Assembly: GCA_028289405.1 (NCBI GenBank)
Contig: JANQPP010000176.1
Coordinates: 62,001-126,000 of the forward strand
Length of the DNA stretch: 64,000 nt
Source of the DNA: Pirellulales bacterium
GTDB taxonomy: Bacteria > Planctomycetota > Planctomycetia > Pirellulales > JANQPP01
Direction: 5' to 3'
In this document: one piece after another, positions 51,088-60,230 of the stretch
How positions within the stretch are numbered: position 1 is the stretch's first letter
How the letters are laid out: every line of letters starts with the position of its first letter
The notes under the pieces: generated by a model
What the model was told of the DNA's origin: nothing
Seen by the model: the letters and a program-made list of their open reading frames with translations, nothing else
Database searches by the model: none
Translations under genes and position numbers: made by a program

Positions 51088-51558
51088 TCACGTCGGCCAT
51101 TCGCGCGACATGACGACATTCCCGGCAGGGTCCAAACTGTTTCGCGGACCGGGCGGGGCCGTAGTTTGACGCACAACACTTCCAATTTCAACCGCCAAAA
51201 AAACCAAGTACCAATAGATGTACCATGCCGCGAAGGACCGGGCGGCGGCAGCGGAGAGAAAACCGACCGCGCCCAAACAAACCGCCAAGCCCCAAAACAT
51301 TCGCGCCCCCATTCCCAGGCAGCAGGCCGTGAATGGCTCGCGAAGTTCCGCCAACAATCTTGGCAGACATTTCCCAGCCAACCCACCCCAAACCGTACCG
51401 AAAAGGGCGAAAGCCGCAGCGACCAGGGGCAGATAAACAGGCCGGCTACTGGCCGCCTGACCACTCGTCAGAGCGAATAGCATCACCGCGACGATGCCCG
51501 AGCCAGCCAAAACCATGGCGGCAAAACTTACTCGTCTTGGTGAACTATGCGACCGCAC
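51088..51558 (-). CDS. AtpI-like small membrane protein of the ATP synthase operon
   Basis: About 156 residues with four hydrophobic helices (AAMVLAGSGIVAVMLFALTS, YLPLVAAAFALFGTVWGGLA, MFWGLAVCLGAVGFLSAA, WYIYWYLVFLAVEIGSVV). Position just before atpB and the four-helix pattern fit AtpI, a c-ring assembly factor, though sequence similarity is weak. The start is uncertain: GTG 51558, TTG 51561 or ATG 51516. Confidence 0.6.
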   Translation of the reverse strand: MRSHSSPRRVSFAAMVLAGSGIVAVMLFALTSGQAASSRPVYLPLVAAAFALFGTVWGGLAGKCLPRLLAELREPFTACCLGMGARMFWGLAVCLGAVGFLSAAAARSFAAWYIYWYLVFLAVEIGSVVRQTTAPPGPRNSLDPAGNVVMSREWPT

Positions 51559-51741
51559 CAAACGTCTTCGATCTATCTAATTTCAGCCAAACCAACTGAA
51601 ACGTTTTTTGGTTCTCGCTGCACCAGCATTTTAGAAGCGATCCATCAGCCGGCATCTTTGAATCTTCTAAAGCGGCAAAAAATTTACACCAATCTATTTT
51701 CCACGCCCGTTACTGCCCGCCAATTCGCCACAACATCGCAA

Positions 51742-51993
51742 TCATGGCGTATTGCCGTTTTTTCGGGGCATCTTGTTGTTTGGCGCGCCAGTCGATTCGG
51801 AAAGCCGCATCAAACTCCAAACTCCAAGGACCAAACCTCCCGCGAAGCCCAGCACCGTGAACAATGCCACGGTCCCCAGCATGCGGTCTAACCAAATGCC
51901 GAGGACTCCGGGAACGACCATTTGGAGCGACACGGAGATCACCCGCCAAGCCCAAGTCATGCCGACGGCGATCCACGACCGATCATCGTTCAC
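51742..51993 (-). CDS. AtpZ/AtpQ-like small membrane protein
   Basis: An 83-residue protein with two membrane helices (VISVSLQMVVPGVLGIWLDR and ALFTVLGFAGGLVLGVWSLM), which is the layout of the AtpZ/AtpQ-type putative cation-transport partner encoded at the head of many F-ATPase operons. The GTG start at 51993 is the only choice that keeps the whole pattern. It is the first gene of the ATP synthase operon. Confidence 0.65.
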   Translation of the reverse strand: MNDDRSWIAVGMTWAWRVISVSLQMVVPGVLGIWLDRMLGTVALFTVLGFAGGLVLGVWSLMRLSESTGAPNNKMPRKNGNTP

Positions 51994-52526
51994 GTCGCAA
52001 GTAACTCAACCTGGGAAACAACGGGTAAGCTGCTTTGCTACAATCACTTACAGCAACCTTTCGCCCAAAACCCGCCAGGCGTGCAACCTTCCATGGCTCC
52101 GTGATCTTCCCATGGCGTCACACTGTACCGAACGTGAATCGGAAGTGTCAACTCGGTCGGGGCAAAATTCGTGTTTTTTTTCACAAAGTCTGGCCAGAAC
52201 GCAAACCATTTCTTGAAAATGGTTTAGGAAACGCAATTGCTGGGTCGGCCATAAGTAAAACCTCCTTGAAAAATCCCGCAGGCCGACCACTTCTACCTAC
52301 TCACCCCATACGCCTCAATCCACCTCATTCTTATCCGTATAGAGTACTTGATAGACTCGATTGGCGAATCTTCTTTCAACCTTTGGATCCCACTCTTTAT
52401 TCCGCACCCTTTTCTCTCACGTGCTGTGTCGGGTTATGATGATGTGCCTGCCCGCGCTGCCGACGCGCTTCCTCGTCGGTTTGAATATGCTTTATCCCGC
52501 CTTTCAAACCCCAAATTGGCCCTTCC
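51994..52526. other. divergent promoter region, ATP synthase operon / PVC dehydrogenase
   Basis: About 530 bases without a supported gene between two divergent transcription units. A perfect palindrome of 9-base arms (AAACCATTT, 5-base loop, AAATGGTTT) lies at 52203-52225 and might be an operator. No promoter hexamers could be assigned with confidence. Confidence 0.5.
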
Positions 52527-55500
52527 ATGACGAACTCCACCTCTGGCTCATCTTACCCGCGCTCGTTTCGACTCAAGAGAGTGTTTCTACTGTTGCTCTA
52601 CGCAACGAGCTTTTGGTCGGCGGTCTGGCCCGGACTGCCGATGGTTCGCGCCGCTGACTTGGTTCAACCATCCGTCGATCCGAAAACTGCCGACGACAAT
52701 TGGAGCTTGCAGCCGAGCCAGAGGGTACCCTCGTTGCGGATTCCCCATGACTTGGAATTGGACCTTGTGCTGCAAGAACCCGTCGTGGCCAACCCGCTTT
52801 ATCTGAATTTCGACGAGCGTGGTCAATTGTGGGTCGTGCAATACCGGCAGTACCCGTGGCCCGCCGGGTTGAAGCTGCGGAGCCGGGATTCGGTGTGGCG
52901 GAATGTGTACGACCCGCCGTACCCTCCCCCGCCTCCGCACGCGGAGGATTCTCCCTTTCGCGGTGAGGACCGTATCACGATCCACCAGGACACCGATGGC
53001 GACGGGATCTTTGATCGAACAAAAGTCTTTCTGGACGGATTGAACTTCGCCACGGCGGCACTCAAAGGGCGCGGCGGAGTATTCGTGATGAATCCGCCCT
53101 ATTTGCTGTTCTATCCGGACGAGGACAACAACGACGAACCGGACCGTCTAGTACCGGATATCCTGCTATTCGGATTCGGCATCGAGGATTCTCATTCGAT
53201 CGCCAACAGTCTCCGCTGGGGGCCCGACGGCTGGATCTACGGCGCGCAAGGCAGCACGGTCAGCGGCGATGTCGTGCGGACAACGCCTGACGGAAAACCC
53301 CTCCCTGGCGAAAAGCCGGTGCATACGCTCGGCCAGAATATTTGGCGGTACCATCCCGAGCGGCGGATTTACGAAGTCTTCGCGGAAGGGGGCGGCAACA
53401 CCTTCGGCGTGGAAATCGATAACCACGGACGTCTGTTTTCCGGACACAACGGCGGCGACACGCGGGGCTTCCACTACATCCAAGGCGGCTATTACCGCAA
53501 GAATTTCGGCAAGCACGGCGACCTCTCCAATCCCTTCGCGTTTGCCCACTATGACGCCATGCGGCACCACAACGTGGAACGTTTCACGCATACTTTCTGC
53601 ATCTACGAGGCCGAGGCATTGCCCCCGCGTTACCATGGCACGTTGTTCGGGGTGGCGCCGAACGTGAATTATGTCGTCTGCGCGGAGGTCCAGCCCGATG
53701 GCTCTTCGCTCGGCACGCGTGACTTGGGCCGGGTGATCACTCCCGGCGACGCTGAGCGGGATGATTGGTTTACCCCCGTAGACATACAAATGGGGCCCGA
53801 CGGGGCGCTGTACATCGCGGATTGGTATTCCGTGCAGGCCAATCACTACCGTAACCACGAGGGACAAACCAATCCCGATTTGGGGCGTGTCTATCGCTTG
53901 CGGTCGAAGGAATCCCCTCGCTATTCGGTCATGGACTTGGGGGCACTCGATAGCCCCGTGCTGGTGGAAGAATACCTCGACCACCCCAACCGCTGGTACC
54001 GCCAAACCGCACTCCGGCTCTTGGGCGACCGCCACGACCCGGAATTGGTCCCGCTGCTGGAGTCGCTGGTCCATGCCAGGAACGGCTCGCCAGCGTTATA
54101 TGCCCTGTGGGCTCTCTACCAAAGTGGCGGCTGGAATGAGGAGCGGGCGGTAGCCTTTCTGTCGCATCGCGACGCCCATGTCCGCCGCTGGACGATCCGC
54201 CTGTTGGGTGACGACTGGCCCGCCTGGCCCCGCGCTGCCGCGAAACTGATCTCGCTCGCGGCGCACGAAACAGACGTGGAGACCCGCAGCCAGCTCGCCA
54301 GCACGGCACTCCGGATTCCCAACGAAACCGCGCTCCCCATCATCGCGACATTGGCGAGGAGGGGTGACGATACGTCGGATATCCACATCCCGAACATGCT
54401 GTGGTGGGCCTTGGAAGCGCATGCGGAAAAACGCGAGGAAGTGCTGGCCCTTTTTGCCACGCCCGAGTTATGGCAAAGCCCGATCCAGATCGACGGAGCC
54501 GCGCTGCCGCATTTGCTGCTAAGGCGATATGCCCTGGCAGGCCAGGCCGAGGATTTACGGGCCTGCGCGCGGCTTTTCGAATTCGCGCCGGACGCGGTAC
54601 ATCGACAAGCCTTGTTAAGAGAATTCGTGCGGGCGTTCGAGGGCCGCACATTACCGCCCCTTCCAGAAGAACTCGCACGGCAATTGGCAAGCTTGGACGG
54701 GCATTTCGCCGTGGTCCTGGGAATTCGCCAGGGGGACCAACAATCGATCCGACAAGCAGGTGAACAACTCGCAAACAAAAAAGGCTCCGAGGCCGAACGA
54801 GCGGAGATCGTGCGGGCGCTGGGGGACGCGCGAACCCAGCCGGAGAAGCTCGTGCCACTCTTCCTGAAGCTGGCGCAAGAGTCCGAGAAGTCGGCAGTAC
54901 AGGAAGCCGCCCTGTCCACTTTGGGTAAGTATCAGGACCCGCAAATTGGCGCCCGGATGACGGAAGCGTTTGACGGACTGCCGGAAGCCTTGCGTCCGGT
55001 GGCAGCGTCCCTGCTCGCGAGCCGCGCCGCCTGGGCCCGGGACCTAATGGCGGCCATCGACCGGGGAAGCATATCGCCCGACGCTTTGCCGGAGGAAGCC
55101 ATCGCCCGGCTGCGCTGGCATCAAGATTCCCAGGTGCGGCAGTTCGTCTCCCGCCACTTTCCCGAGGAATCCTCGTCGGTCGAGCAACTGGAGCAGCGTA
55201 TCGATTCACTGGGAAGACTGATCCGCGAGGCGGCGGGGGATCCGCTCAAGGGCCGCGAAATTTATCACGGGAGGGCGAGTTGCGGAAAATGCCACCGGCT
55301 CTATGGAAACGGTGGCGACGTCGGCCCCGACCTCACGCCGTATCATCGGCATGACTTGCGGGGCATGCTGTTGGCGCTGGTCCATCCGTCCGCGGAGGTC
55401 CGTGAAGGGTTTGAGAATTACACGGTGGTGACGCTCGACGGGCAAGTGCTGGGCGGCCTCAAGCTGCGGCAAGATGAGCGGCTGCTCATGCTCAAGGACG

Positions 55501-55655
55501 CGGAGGCACAGGTCCATACCGTGCCGATGGAAGAAGTCGATGAACTCTTGCCGGCTCGGAATTCACTGATGCCGGAGGGCCTGCTGGACGGTCTGGACGA
55601 CCAGGAATTGCGGGACCTGTTCGCGTTCCTCTCCAGCACGACGCCTCCCCAATGA
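52527..55655 (+). CDS. PVC-type membrane-bound dehydrogenase with C-terminal CxxCH
   Basis: A 1,042-residue exported protein. An N-terminal signal (RLKRVFLLLLYATSFWSAVW) is followed by a six-bladed beta-propeller dehydrogenase domain (about 70-460; NSLRWGPDGWIYGAQGS, FGVEIDNHGRLFSGHNGGDT, QMGPDGALYIADWYS), HEAT-like helical repeats (about 470-880) and a cytochrome c-like domain with CGKCH near residue 917 and GGDVGPDLTPYHRHDLR. This is the planctomycete/verrucomicrobial PVC-type domain order, thought to oxidise sugars or other organics in the cell envelope with electrons passing to heme. The CxxCH is CGKCH, intact. Confidence 0.95.
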   Translation: MTNSTSGSSYPRSFRLKRVFLLLLYATSFWSAVWPGLPMVRAADLVQPSVDPKTADDNWSLQPSQRVPSLRIPHDLELDLVLQEPVVANPLYLNFDERGQLWVVQYRQYPWPAGLKLRSRDSVWRNVYDPPYPPPPPHAEDSPFRGEDRITIHQDTDGDGIFDRTKVFLDGLNFATAALKGRGGVFVMNPPYLLFYPDEDNNDEPDRLVPDILLFGFGIEDSHSIANSLRWGPDGWIYGAQGSTVSGDVVRTTPDGKPLPGEKPVHTLGQNIWRYHPERRIYEVFAEGGGNTFGVEIDNHGRLFSGHNGGDTRGFHYIQGGYYRKNFGKHGDLSNPFAFAHYDAMRHHNVERFTHTFCIYEAEALPPRYHGTLFGVAPNVNYVVCAEVQPDGSSLGTRDLGRVITPGDAERDDWFTPVDIQMGPDGALYIADWYSVQANHYRNHEGQTNPDLGRVYRLRSKESPRYSVMDLGALDSPVLVEEYLDHPNRWYRQTALRLLGDRHDPELVPLLESLVHARNGSPALYALWALYQSGGWNEERAVAFLSHRDAHVRRWTIRLLGDDWPAWPRAAAKLISLAAHETDVETRSQLASTALRIPNETALPIIATLARRGDDTSDIHIPNMLWWALEAHAEKREEVLALFATPELWQSPIQIDGAALPHLLLRRYALAGQAEDLRACARLFEFAPDAVHRQALLREFVRAFEGRTLPPLPEELARQLASLDGHFAVVLGIRQGDQQSIRQAGEQLANKKGSEAERAEIVRALGDARTQPEKLVPLFLKLAQESEKSAVQEAALSTLGKYQDPQIGARMTEAFDGLPEALRPVAASLLASRAAWARDLMAAIDRGSISPDALPEEAIARLRWHQDSQVRQFVSRHFPEESSSVEQLEQRIDSLGRLIREAAGDPLKGREIYHGRASCGKCHRLYGNGGDVGPDLTPYHRHDLRGMLLALVHPSAEVREGFENYTVVTLDGQVLGGLKLRQDERLLMLKDAEAQVHTVPMEEVDELLPARNSLMPEGLLDGLDDQELRDLFAFLSSTTPPQ

Positions 55656-55658
55656 TGT

Positions 55659-55726
55659 GTTTGCCAGGAAGCTCCAAAAGCGAACTGGCGAGGCGCCAAT
55701 CGGTGTCGACGCCTCGCCAGGCAAAC
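55659..55726. terminator. nested inverted repeat between convergent genes
   Basis: CTGGCGAGGCG (55685-55695) pairs perfectly with CGCCTCGCCAG (55710-55720). An outer pair GTTTGCC (55659-55665) and GGCAAAC (55720-55726) overlaps it by one base. It separates the stops of the PVC dehydrogenase and the giant surface protein and probably ends both transcripts, but no T-run is present. Confidence 0.55.
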
Positions 55727-55754
55727 AGGGAGTAAGCTTCGAGTCACAATGCCC

Positions 55755-58700
55755 CTACGGGAGCAGCCAATCCTCATCGCCGGCTAGGGCTTCATCGGCG
55801 GCCTCCGGAGGAGGCGCGATAGCCGAATTCTGGCCGCCCGTGAAGTTGACCTGAATATCGGGATGTGTTCCCGTGACTCTCAAAAAGCGGACCTGGCCGT
55901 TCGAATCGGGAAGGTCCATCGACACGCTGCCGTCGTGCTCCATCTTGGAACCGAGGATGTTCATGTGCTGATCGTAGAACGTCAGCCGGACGGAACCCGA
56001 GGGGGCCGTGGCGATGGCGGTCATGGAACCGGAGATACCATCGTCGAAGGACATCCAGCCGTTCCCCGTGGCGAACGAGAAATCGTTGAACTGCATGCTC
56101 ATCACGTTGGCCGTGAAGAGCTTCATGGAGATGAACTCCGCCCGCAAGCCCCGCTCGCCGAAGTGGTAGCCGGCCAGCGATTCATTGGCCCCTAGACTAA
56201 TGTCGGTAAAGACATCGTTGCCGGCCGTGCCGCTGGAATCGCCTTCGATGCGGTCGATCCCATCCACAAAGAACGCGGGATGCGTCTCCGTGACGGAATA
56301 GGTTCCCATGGGAAGATTGTTGAAACTGAAGGAACCGTCCGCCCCGGTGAGCGTCGTTTGCTGGACCGGGTTGCCAGAGAGATCCTGTCCGGAAAGGGTC
56401 ACGGTCACGTCTGGAATTCCCGTCTCGGGAGCGTCCTTGTGGCCGTTGTTATTGACATCGGCGTAGACGAAGCCCGCGATGCTGCTGCCTCCGCCCCCTC
56501 CTTGGTCATCATTGATGATCGTGCCCGTGGCGTTGCCAGTGGAAATGTTGGCTCCGCTGGCGTTGCTGAGCACAACTTGGAACGTTTCGTCCTGTTCGAC
56601 GACATTATCACCAAACACGTTCACCACGACGGTTTTCGACGTCTCACCGGGGTTGAAGGTCAACGTCCCGGAAGCCGCCTGATAGTCACTGCCAGCGGTG
56701 GCCGTTCCATCCTGCGTGGCGAAATTGACCGTGACCGTGCCCGAAGAAGCCTCGGACAGGGTAACCGTGAAGGCAAATGCGGAGGTCGTGCCTTGGCCGC
56801 CTTCCATCTGGCTCACGTTCGAGATCGACAGTGCGGGACCGGCAACCTGGTCATCGTTGGTAATCGTCCCGGTCGCTTGAGGGTCGCTGATCGCGGCCCC
56901 CGAGGGGCTGCTCAACACGACCTGGAACGTTTCGTCCTGTTCCACGACATCGTCGCCGGTCACATTCACCACAACGGTCTGCGAAGTCACGCCGGGCGCG
57001 AAGGTCAGCGTGCCGGAGGTGGCCTGGTAGTCACTGCCGGCGGTGGCCGTACCGTTCTGCGTGGCGAAATTCACCGTGGCCGTGCTGGAAAGGGCCTGGG
57101 ACAACGTGACCGTGAAGGTGAAGGGCGTGGTCGCGCCCGCGTTGCCCTCCGCTTGGGTGACATCCATGATCGCGAACGCCGGACCGGTCACTTGATCGTC
57201 GTTAATGATCGTACCGACGCCTTGCCCGTCGGTCGTGACACCTCCGGACGGATTGCTGAGGTTGACCAGGAACGTCTCATCCGGTTCGACATTCGTGTCA
57301 CCAAAGACGTTCACCGAAATCGTCTTACTGGTTTCCCCCGGAGCGAAGGTGACGCTGCCGCTCGTGGCTTGGTAGTCGTTGCCGGCAAGCGCGGTGCCGT
57401 TGGCCGTGGCGTAGTTGACGGTTACGGTCTGGCTCACCGCTTGAGACAGGCTGACGTTGAAGACCGCGGCGGTCACGCCCGAGTTGCCTTCTTGCACCTG
57501 GGCATCACTGATGGAAATCCCTGGCAGCGTCGTGCCGCCGCCAATCTGCAACGAGGTGCCCACGAACTGGATGTCCTCGGTGGAGATGGCGTTGTTCACG
57601 CCGAACAGCAGCACATCATTTCCTTGCAGGTCGGCGGGATTCGCGGTGAAGCTGGCCGTGCCGGTCGCGTTGGCGATGAAGGGCACGCTGAGCAGAAGCT
57701 GTTCACCAGGTCCCAAAGGATTCTGCCCGTCGAACGCTCCGGCTTCATCCACGATGCCCACGACACTGGTCGAGCCCGACTGTCCGTTCGGATAAGTCGG
57801 CGAGAAGGTGATGGAACCGTTGACGCCCACCAGCGTGGAGGAATACATCATGTCCAGGTAGGCGGCGAACACGCCCTGGGCTTGCGACCGCAGGTCCTCC
57901 ACGAAGGCCTGCACCAGGAAGGATTGTCCCTGGGCGATGGAGGAAATGGGGTTGCCGTTGGTGTCGGTCGTGACCAGACGCACGCGGACCAGATCTTGCT
58001 GACCAGCCTGATCGTCATCGGTGATCGTGCCGGTCGCCACGGCATCGCCCAAGGTGGCGTTCGTGGGACTGGTGAGCGTGACGGTGAAAGTTTCGTCCGG
58101 CTCGATCGTGGTGTCACTGAGAATCGTGACGTTTATGGTTTGCGTGGTCTGGCCCGGAGTGAAGTTCACCGTGCCGCTGGCGCCTTCAAAGTCCAAGCCG
58201 ACGGAGGCCGTGCCATTGGCGGTGGCGAAGTTGGCCTGGACGGGCAGCCCGCTGGCGGCGGACAGGCTCACGGTGAAGCTGGCTGTTCTGGTTCCCGCGT
58301 TCCCCTCCACCACGGTCACGTCCCCGATGGACATCACGGGCGGGTCATCGTCATCCAGAATCGTGGCCTCGCCCTGGCCGTCGGCGACGGTGGCGCCGCT
58401 GGGCTGCGACAGATTCACGCGGAAGGTTTCGTTCAATTCATCGCGATTATCCCCCAACACCGGCACGGTGATGGTCCGCGACGTGACGCCCGCGTCAAAG
58501 GAGACGGTCCCGCTGGTGGCTTGATAATCGCTTCCCACGTTCGCCAGTCCGTCCGCCGTGGCGAAATTCACGGTAACGGTTTGGGAACTGGCTTGCGAGA
58601 GCGTCACGGTGAAGGTAGCGTCGGTTGTTCCGGAATCCCCTTCATTGACCGTGACATCTCCGATGGAAAGCGTGGGCAGGTCCCCACCGCCGCCATCGCC

Positions 58701-59573
58701 AATTTGCAGGGTCGTGCCCTCGAACAAGATGTCGTCGAGATTCACCGCGTCCGGAGGATCAAAAAACAGGACGTCGTGCGCGGGGGAATCATCTGCGGGG
58801 TCGGCGGTAAAGACAGCGGAGCCGTCCGCAGTGGCGACCATCGGCACTGTGAAGAATAGGAATTCGCCCGGACCCAACGGATCAAAGAGCGGGTCTTGCA
58901 ACGACCCGATCTCATCAATGATGCCCGCCGTCGTGATATCAAACTCGGCCACGTTGCCATAGCTGGTGCCAAAGGTGATATCGCCGTTGATCGAGACGAG
59001 GCTGGAATCATAGAGCACGTCCAGATAGGCGGCGAAGATGCCGCTGGCACCGTCCCGCAGATCTTCGACCTGGGCACGCAGCAGGAAGGACTGCCCGGCG
59101 TCGATCGTGCTGATCGCGTTGCCTTGCAGGTCGGTCGTCTCCAGGCGGATGCGGGCCATATCCGCAATGGCTTCCGTGTTCAACGCATTGATGACCATCA
59201 GGGCATCCCGCGGCGACATCGAACCGTCGCCGTCGACGTCGATGTAGCTGCCGGTTACGGCTTCCGTGGAGAGGTCGGACTCACTCGGCGGAGTCGCCGG
59301 CGTGCCCAGTTCCCGGGAACCGTAGCGGTTGAGGTCATTGATCACCAACAGGGCGTCCATGGGAGCGATCGTTCCATCGGCATCCACGTCCAGCCGATCG
59401 GCGGGGTTCGTCCACGCGCTGATCGCGCCGCTGTCGATCGACAACATGGCACGTTGTTCCAGGCGTTCGGCGAGCCGCAAACGGCTGGGCCGGTTGAAGT
59501 TCGACGATAGGCGATGGCGTCCCGGACGGTTCCGGTAGACGGAAGGTGATGTGCGTTTGGAAAGTCTCTTCAT
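55755..59573 (-). CDS. giant surface protein: dockerin, Calx-beta and SdrD-like modules
   Basis: About 1,272 residues. The N-terminus is basic and contains RLEQRAMLSIDSG, the LEPR-XLL-like motif of planctomycete large secreted proteins. Two dockerin-type EF-hand loops follow (DVDADGTIAPMDALLVINDL and DVDGDGSMSPRDALMVINAL). Two cohesin-like modules (IRLETTDLQGNAISTIDAGQ; VRLVTTDTNGNPISSIAQGQ) alternate with five Calx-beta repeats (each starts like LSIGDVTVNEGDSG and contains a DYQATSGT-type motif). An SdrD_B-like module (SIAGFVYADVNNNGHKDAPE) and an unknown C-terminal region end the chain. It probably sits on the cell surface, binding Ca2+. ATG 59573 is preferred; GTG 59585 is also in frame. 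Confidence 0.9.
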   Translation of the reverse strand: MKRLSKRTSPSVYRNRPGRHRLSSNFNRPSRLRLAERLEQRAMLSIDSGAISAWTNPADRLDVDADGTIAPMDALLVINDLNRYGSRELGTPATPPSESDLSTEAVTGSYIDVDGDGSMSPRDALMVINALNTEAIADMARIRLETTDLQGNAISTIDAGQSFLLRAQVEDLRDGASGIFAAYLDVLYDSSLVSINGDITFGTSYGNVAEFDITTAGIIDEIGSLQDPLFDPLGPGEFLFFTVPMVATADGSAVFTADPADDSPAHDVLFFDPPDAVNLDDILFEGTTLQIGDGGGGDLPTLSIGDVTVNEGDSGTTDATFTVTLSQASSQTVTVNFATADGLANVGSDYQATSGTVSFDAGVTSRTITVPVLGDNRDELNETFRVNLSQPSGATVADGQGEATILDDDDPPVMSIGDVTVVEGNAGTRTASFTVSLSAASGLPVQANFATANGTASVGLDFEGASGTVNFTPGQTTQTINVTILSDTTIEPDETFTVTLTSPTNATLGDAVATGTITDDDQAGQQDLVRVRLVTTDTNGNPISSIAQGQSFLVQAFVEDLRSQAQGVFAAYLDMMYSSTLVGVNGSITFSPTYPNGQSGSTSVVGIVDEAGAFDGQNPLGPGEQLLLSVPFIANATGTASFTANPADLQGNDVLLFGVNNAISTEDIQFVGTSLQIGGGTTLPGISISDAQVQEGNSGVTAAVFNVSLSQAVSQTVTVNYATANGTALAGNDYQATSGSVTFAPGETSKTISVNVFGDTNVEPDETFLVNLSNPSGGVTTDGQGVGTIINDDQVTGPAFAIMDVTQAEGNAGATTPFTFTVTLSQALSSTATVNFATQNGTATAGSDYQATSGTLTFAPGVTSQTVVVNVTGDDVVEQDETFQVVLSSPSGAAISDPQATGTITNDDQVAGPALSISNVSQMEGGQGTTSAFAFTVTLSEASSGTVTVNFATQDGTATAGSDYQAASGTLTFNPGETSKTVVVNVFGDNVVEQDETFQVVLSNASGANISTGNATGTIINDDQGGGGGSSIAGFVYADVNNNGHKDAPETGIPDVTVTLSGQDLSGNPVQQTTLTGADGSFSFNNLPMGTYSVTETHPAFFVDGIDRIEGDSSGTAGNDVFTDISLGANESLAGYHFGERGLRAEFISMKLFTANVMSMQFNDFSFATGNGWMSFDDGISGSMTAIATAPSGSVRLTFYDQHMNILGSKMEHDGSVSMDLPDSNGQVRFLRVTGTHPDIQVNFTGGQNSAIAPPPEAADEALAGDEDWLLP

Positions 59574-60230
59574 GGTTGCTGCCACACTCTCTGTTTGAAG
59601 AAAACCAGGAGCTCCGAATCGCTGTCGCTCCCCGTGGACCTCTAATCAATGCCTTGGCTCGAGCCTGTCGGGGCGAGCTCCCAGGACTGGGGCCGAGTCA
59701 GACCATCCGAGGCGGTGAAAAACCGCCGAGATGCCTAAATTGCGTTTCCAAGTTCCGACAAGCCGCTGCCCCGCGGTGTTTCCGTGCCACGCATCAACAC
59801 CGCGATCCGGGCGGCATGCCAAACGCATTCGAGGCCGCGGGGCAACGTCCGAGGATGTGAAACTGGTGCGAAACTGAAGGATCTAACGCTTCTGGCGACT
59901 TTTTCAGATTACCCAGAGCATTCCCACCTGGCAAGCATTTGGCATAAGGAGGGAAGGGGAAATTGCGCATATTTTGCCGAATGTACGAAACACTTTACGT
60001 CGACGCTGACAGTCGTGCATGGAGTGAAACACCTAATGGCGGTCGGTTCCCTCAACTTTGCCCAATCCACGCTATTCACCGAATCCAAGCTCGGAATGCG
60101 ATGCCGTAATCAGAATGATGTTGACCCCTCCTCACCGGTCTTGTTATTAGCCCCCCTGGATGTCCCGAGATATGTCACGCCACACGAGATCACCACGCCG
60201 GGGAGCCATAAACGACAGGTGGATCAACAA
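59574..60230. other. divergent region before the polysaccharide export genes
   Basis: About 650 bases. A small hairpin GGCGGT-GAAAA-ACCGCC lies at 59711-59727. The Wza-like frame is open from 59784, but the first 149 codons show no export feature and are treated as non-coding. Promoters for both flanking genes must lie here; none was identified. Confidence 0.5.

Noticed and set aside
59784..60230. Upstream extension of the Wza-like protein by 149 codons
   Set aside because: The composition is random and the lipobox would lie too deep; a start with a ribosome binding site exists at 60231.
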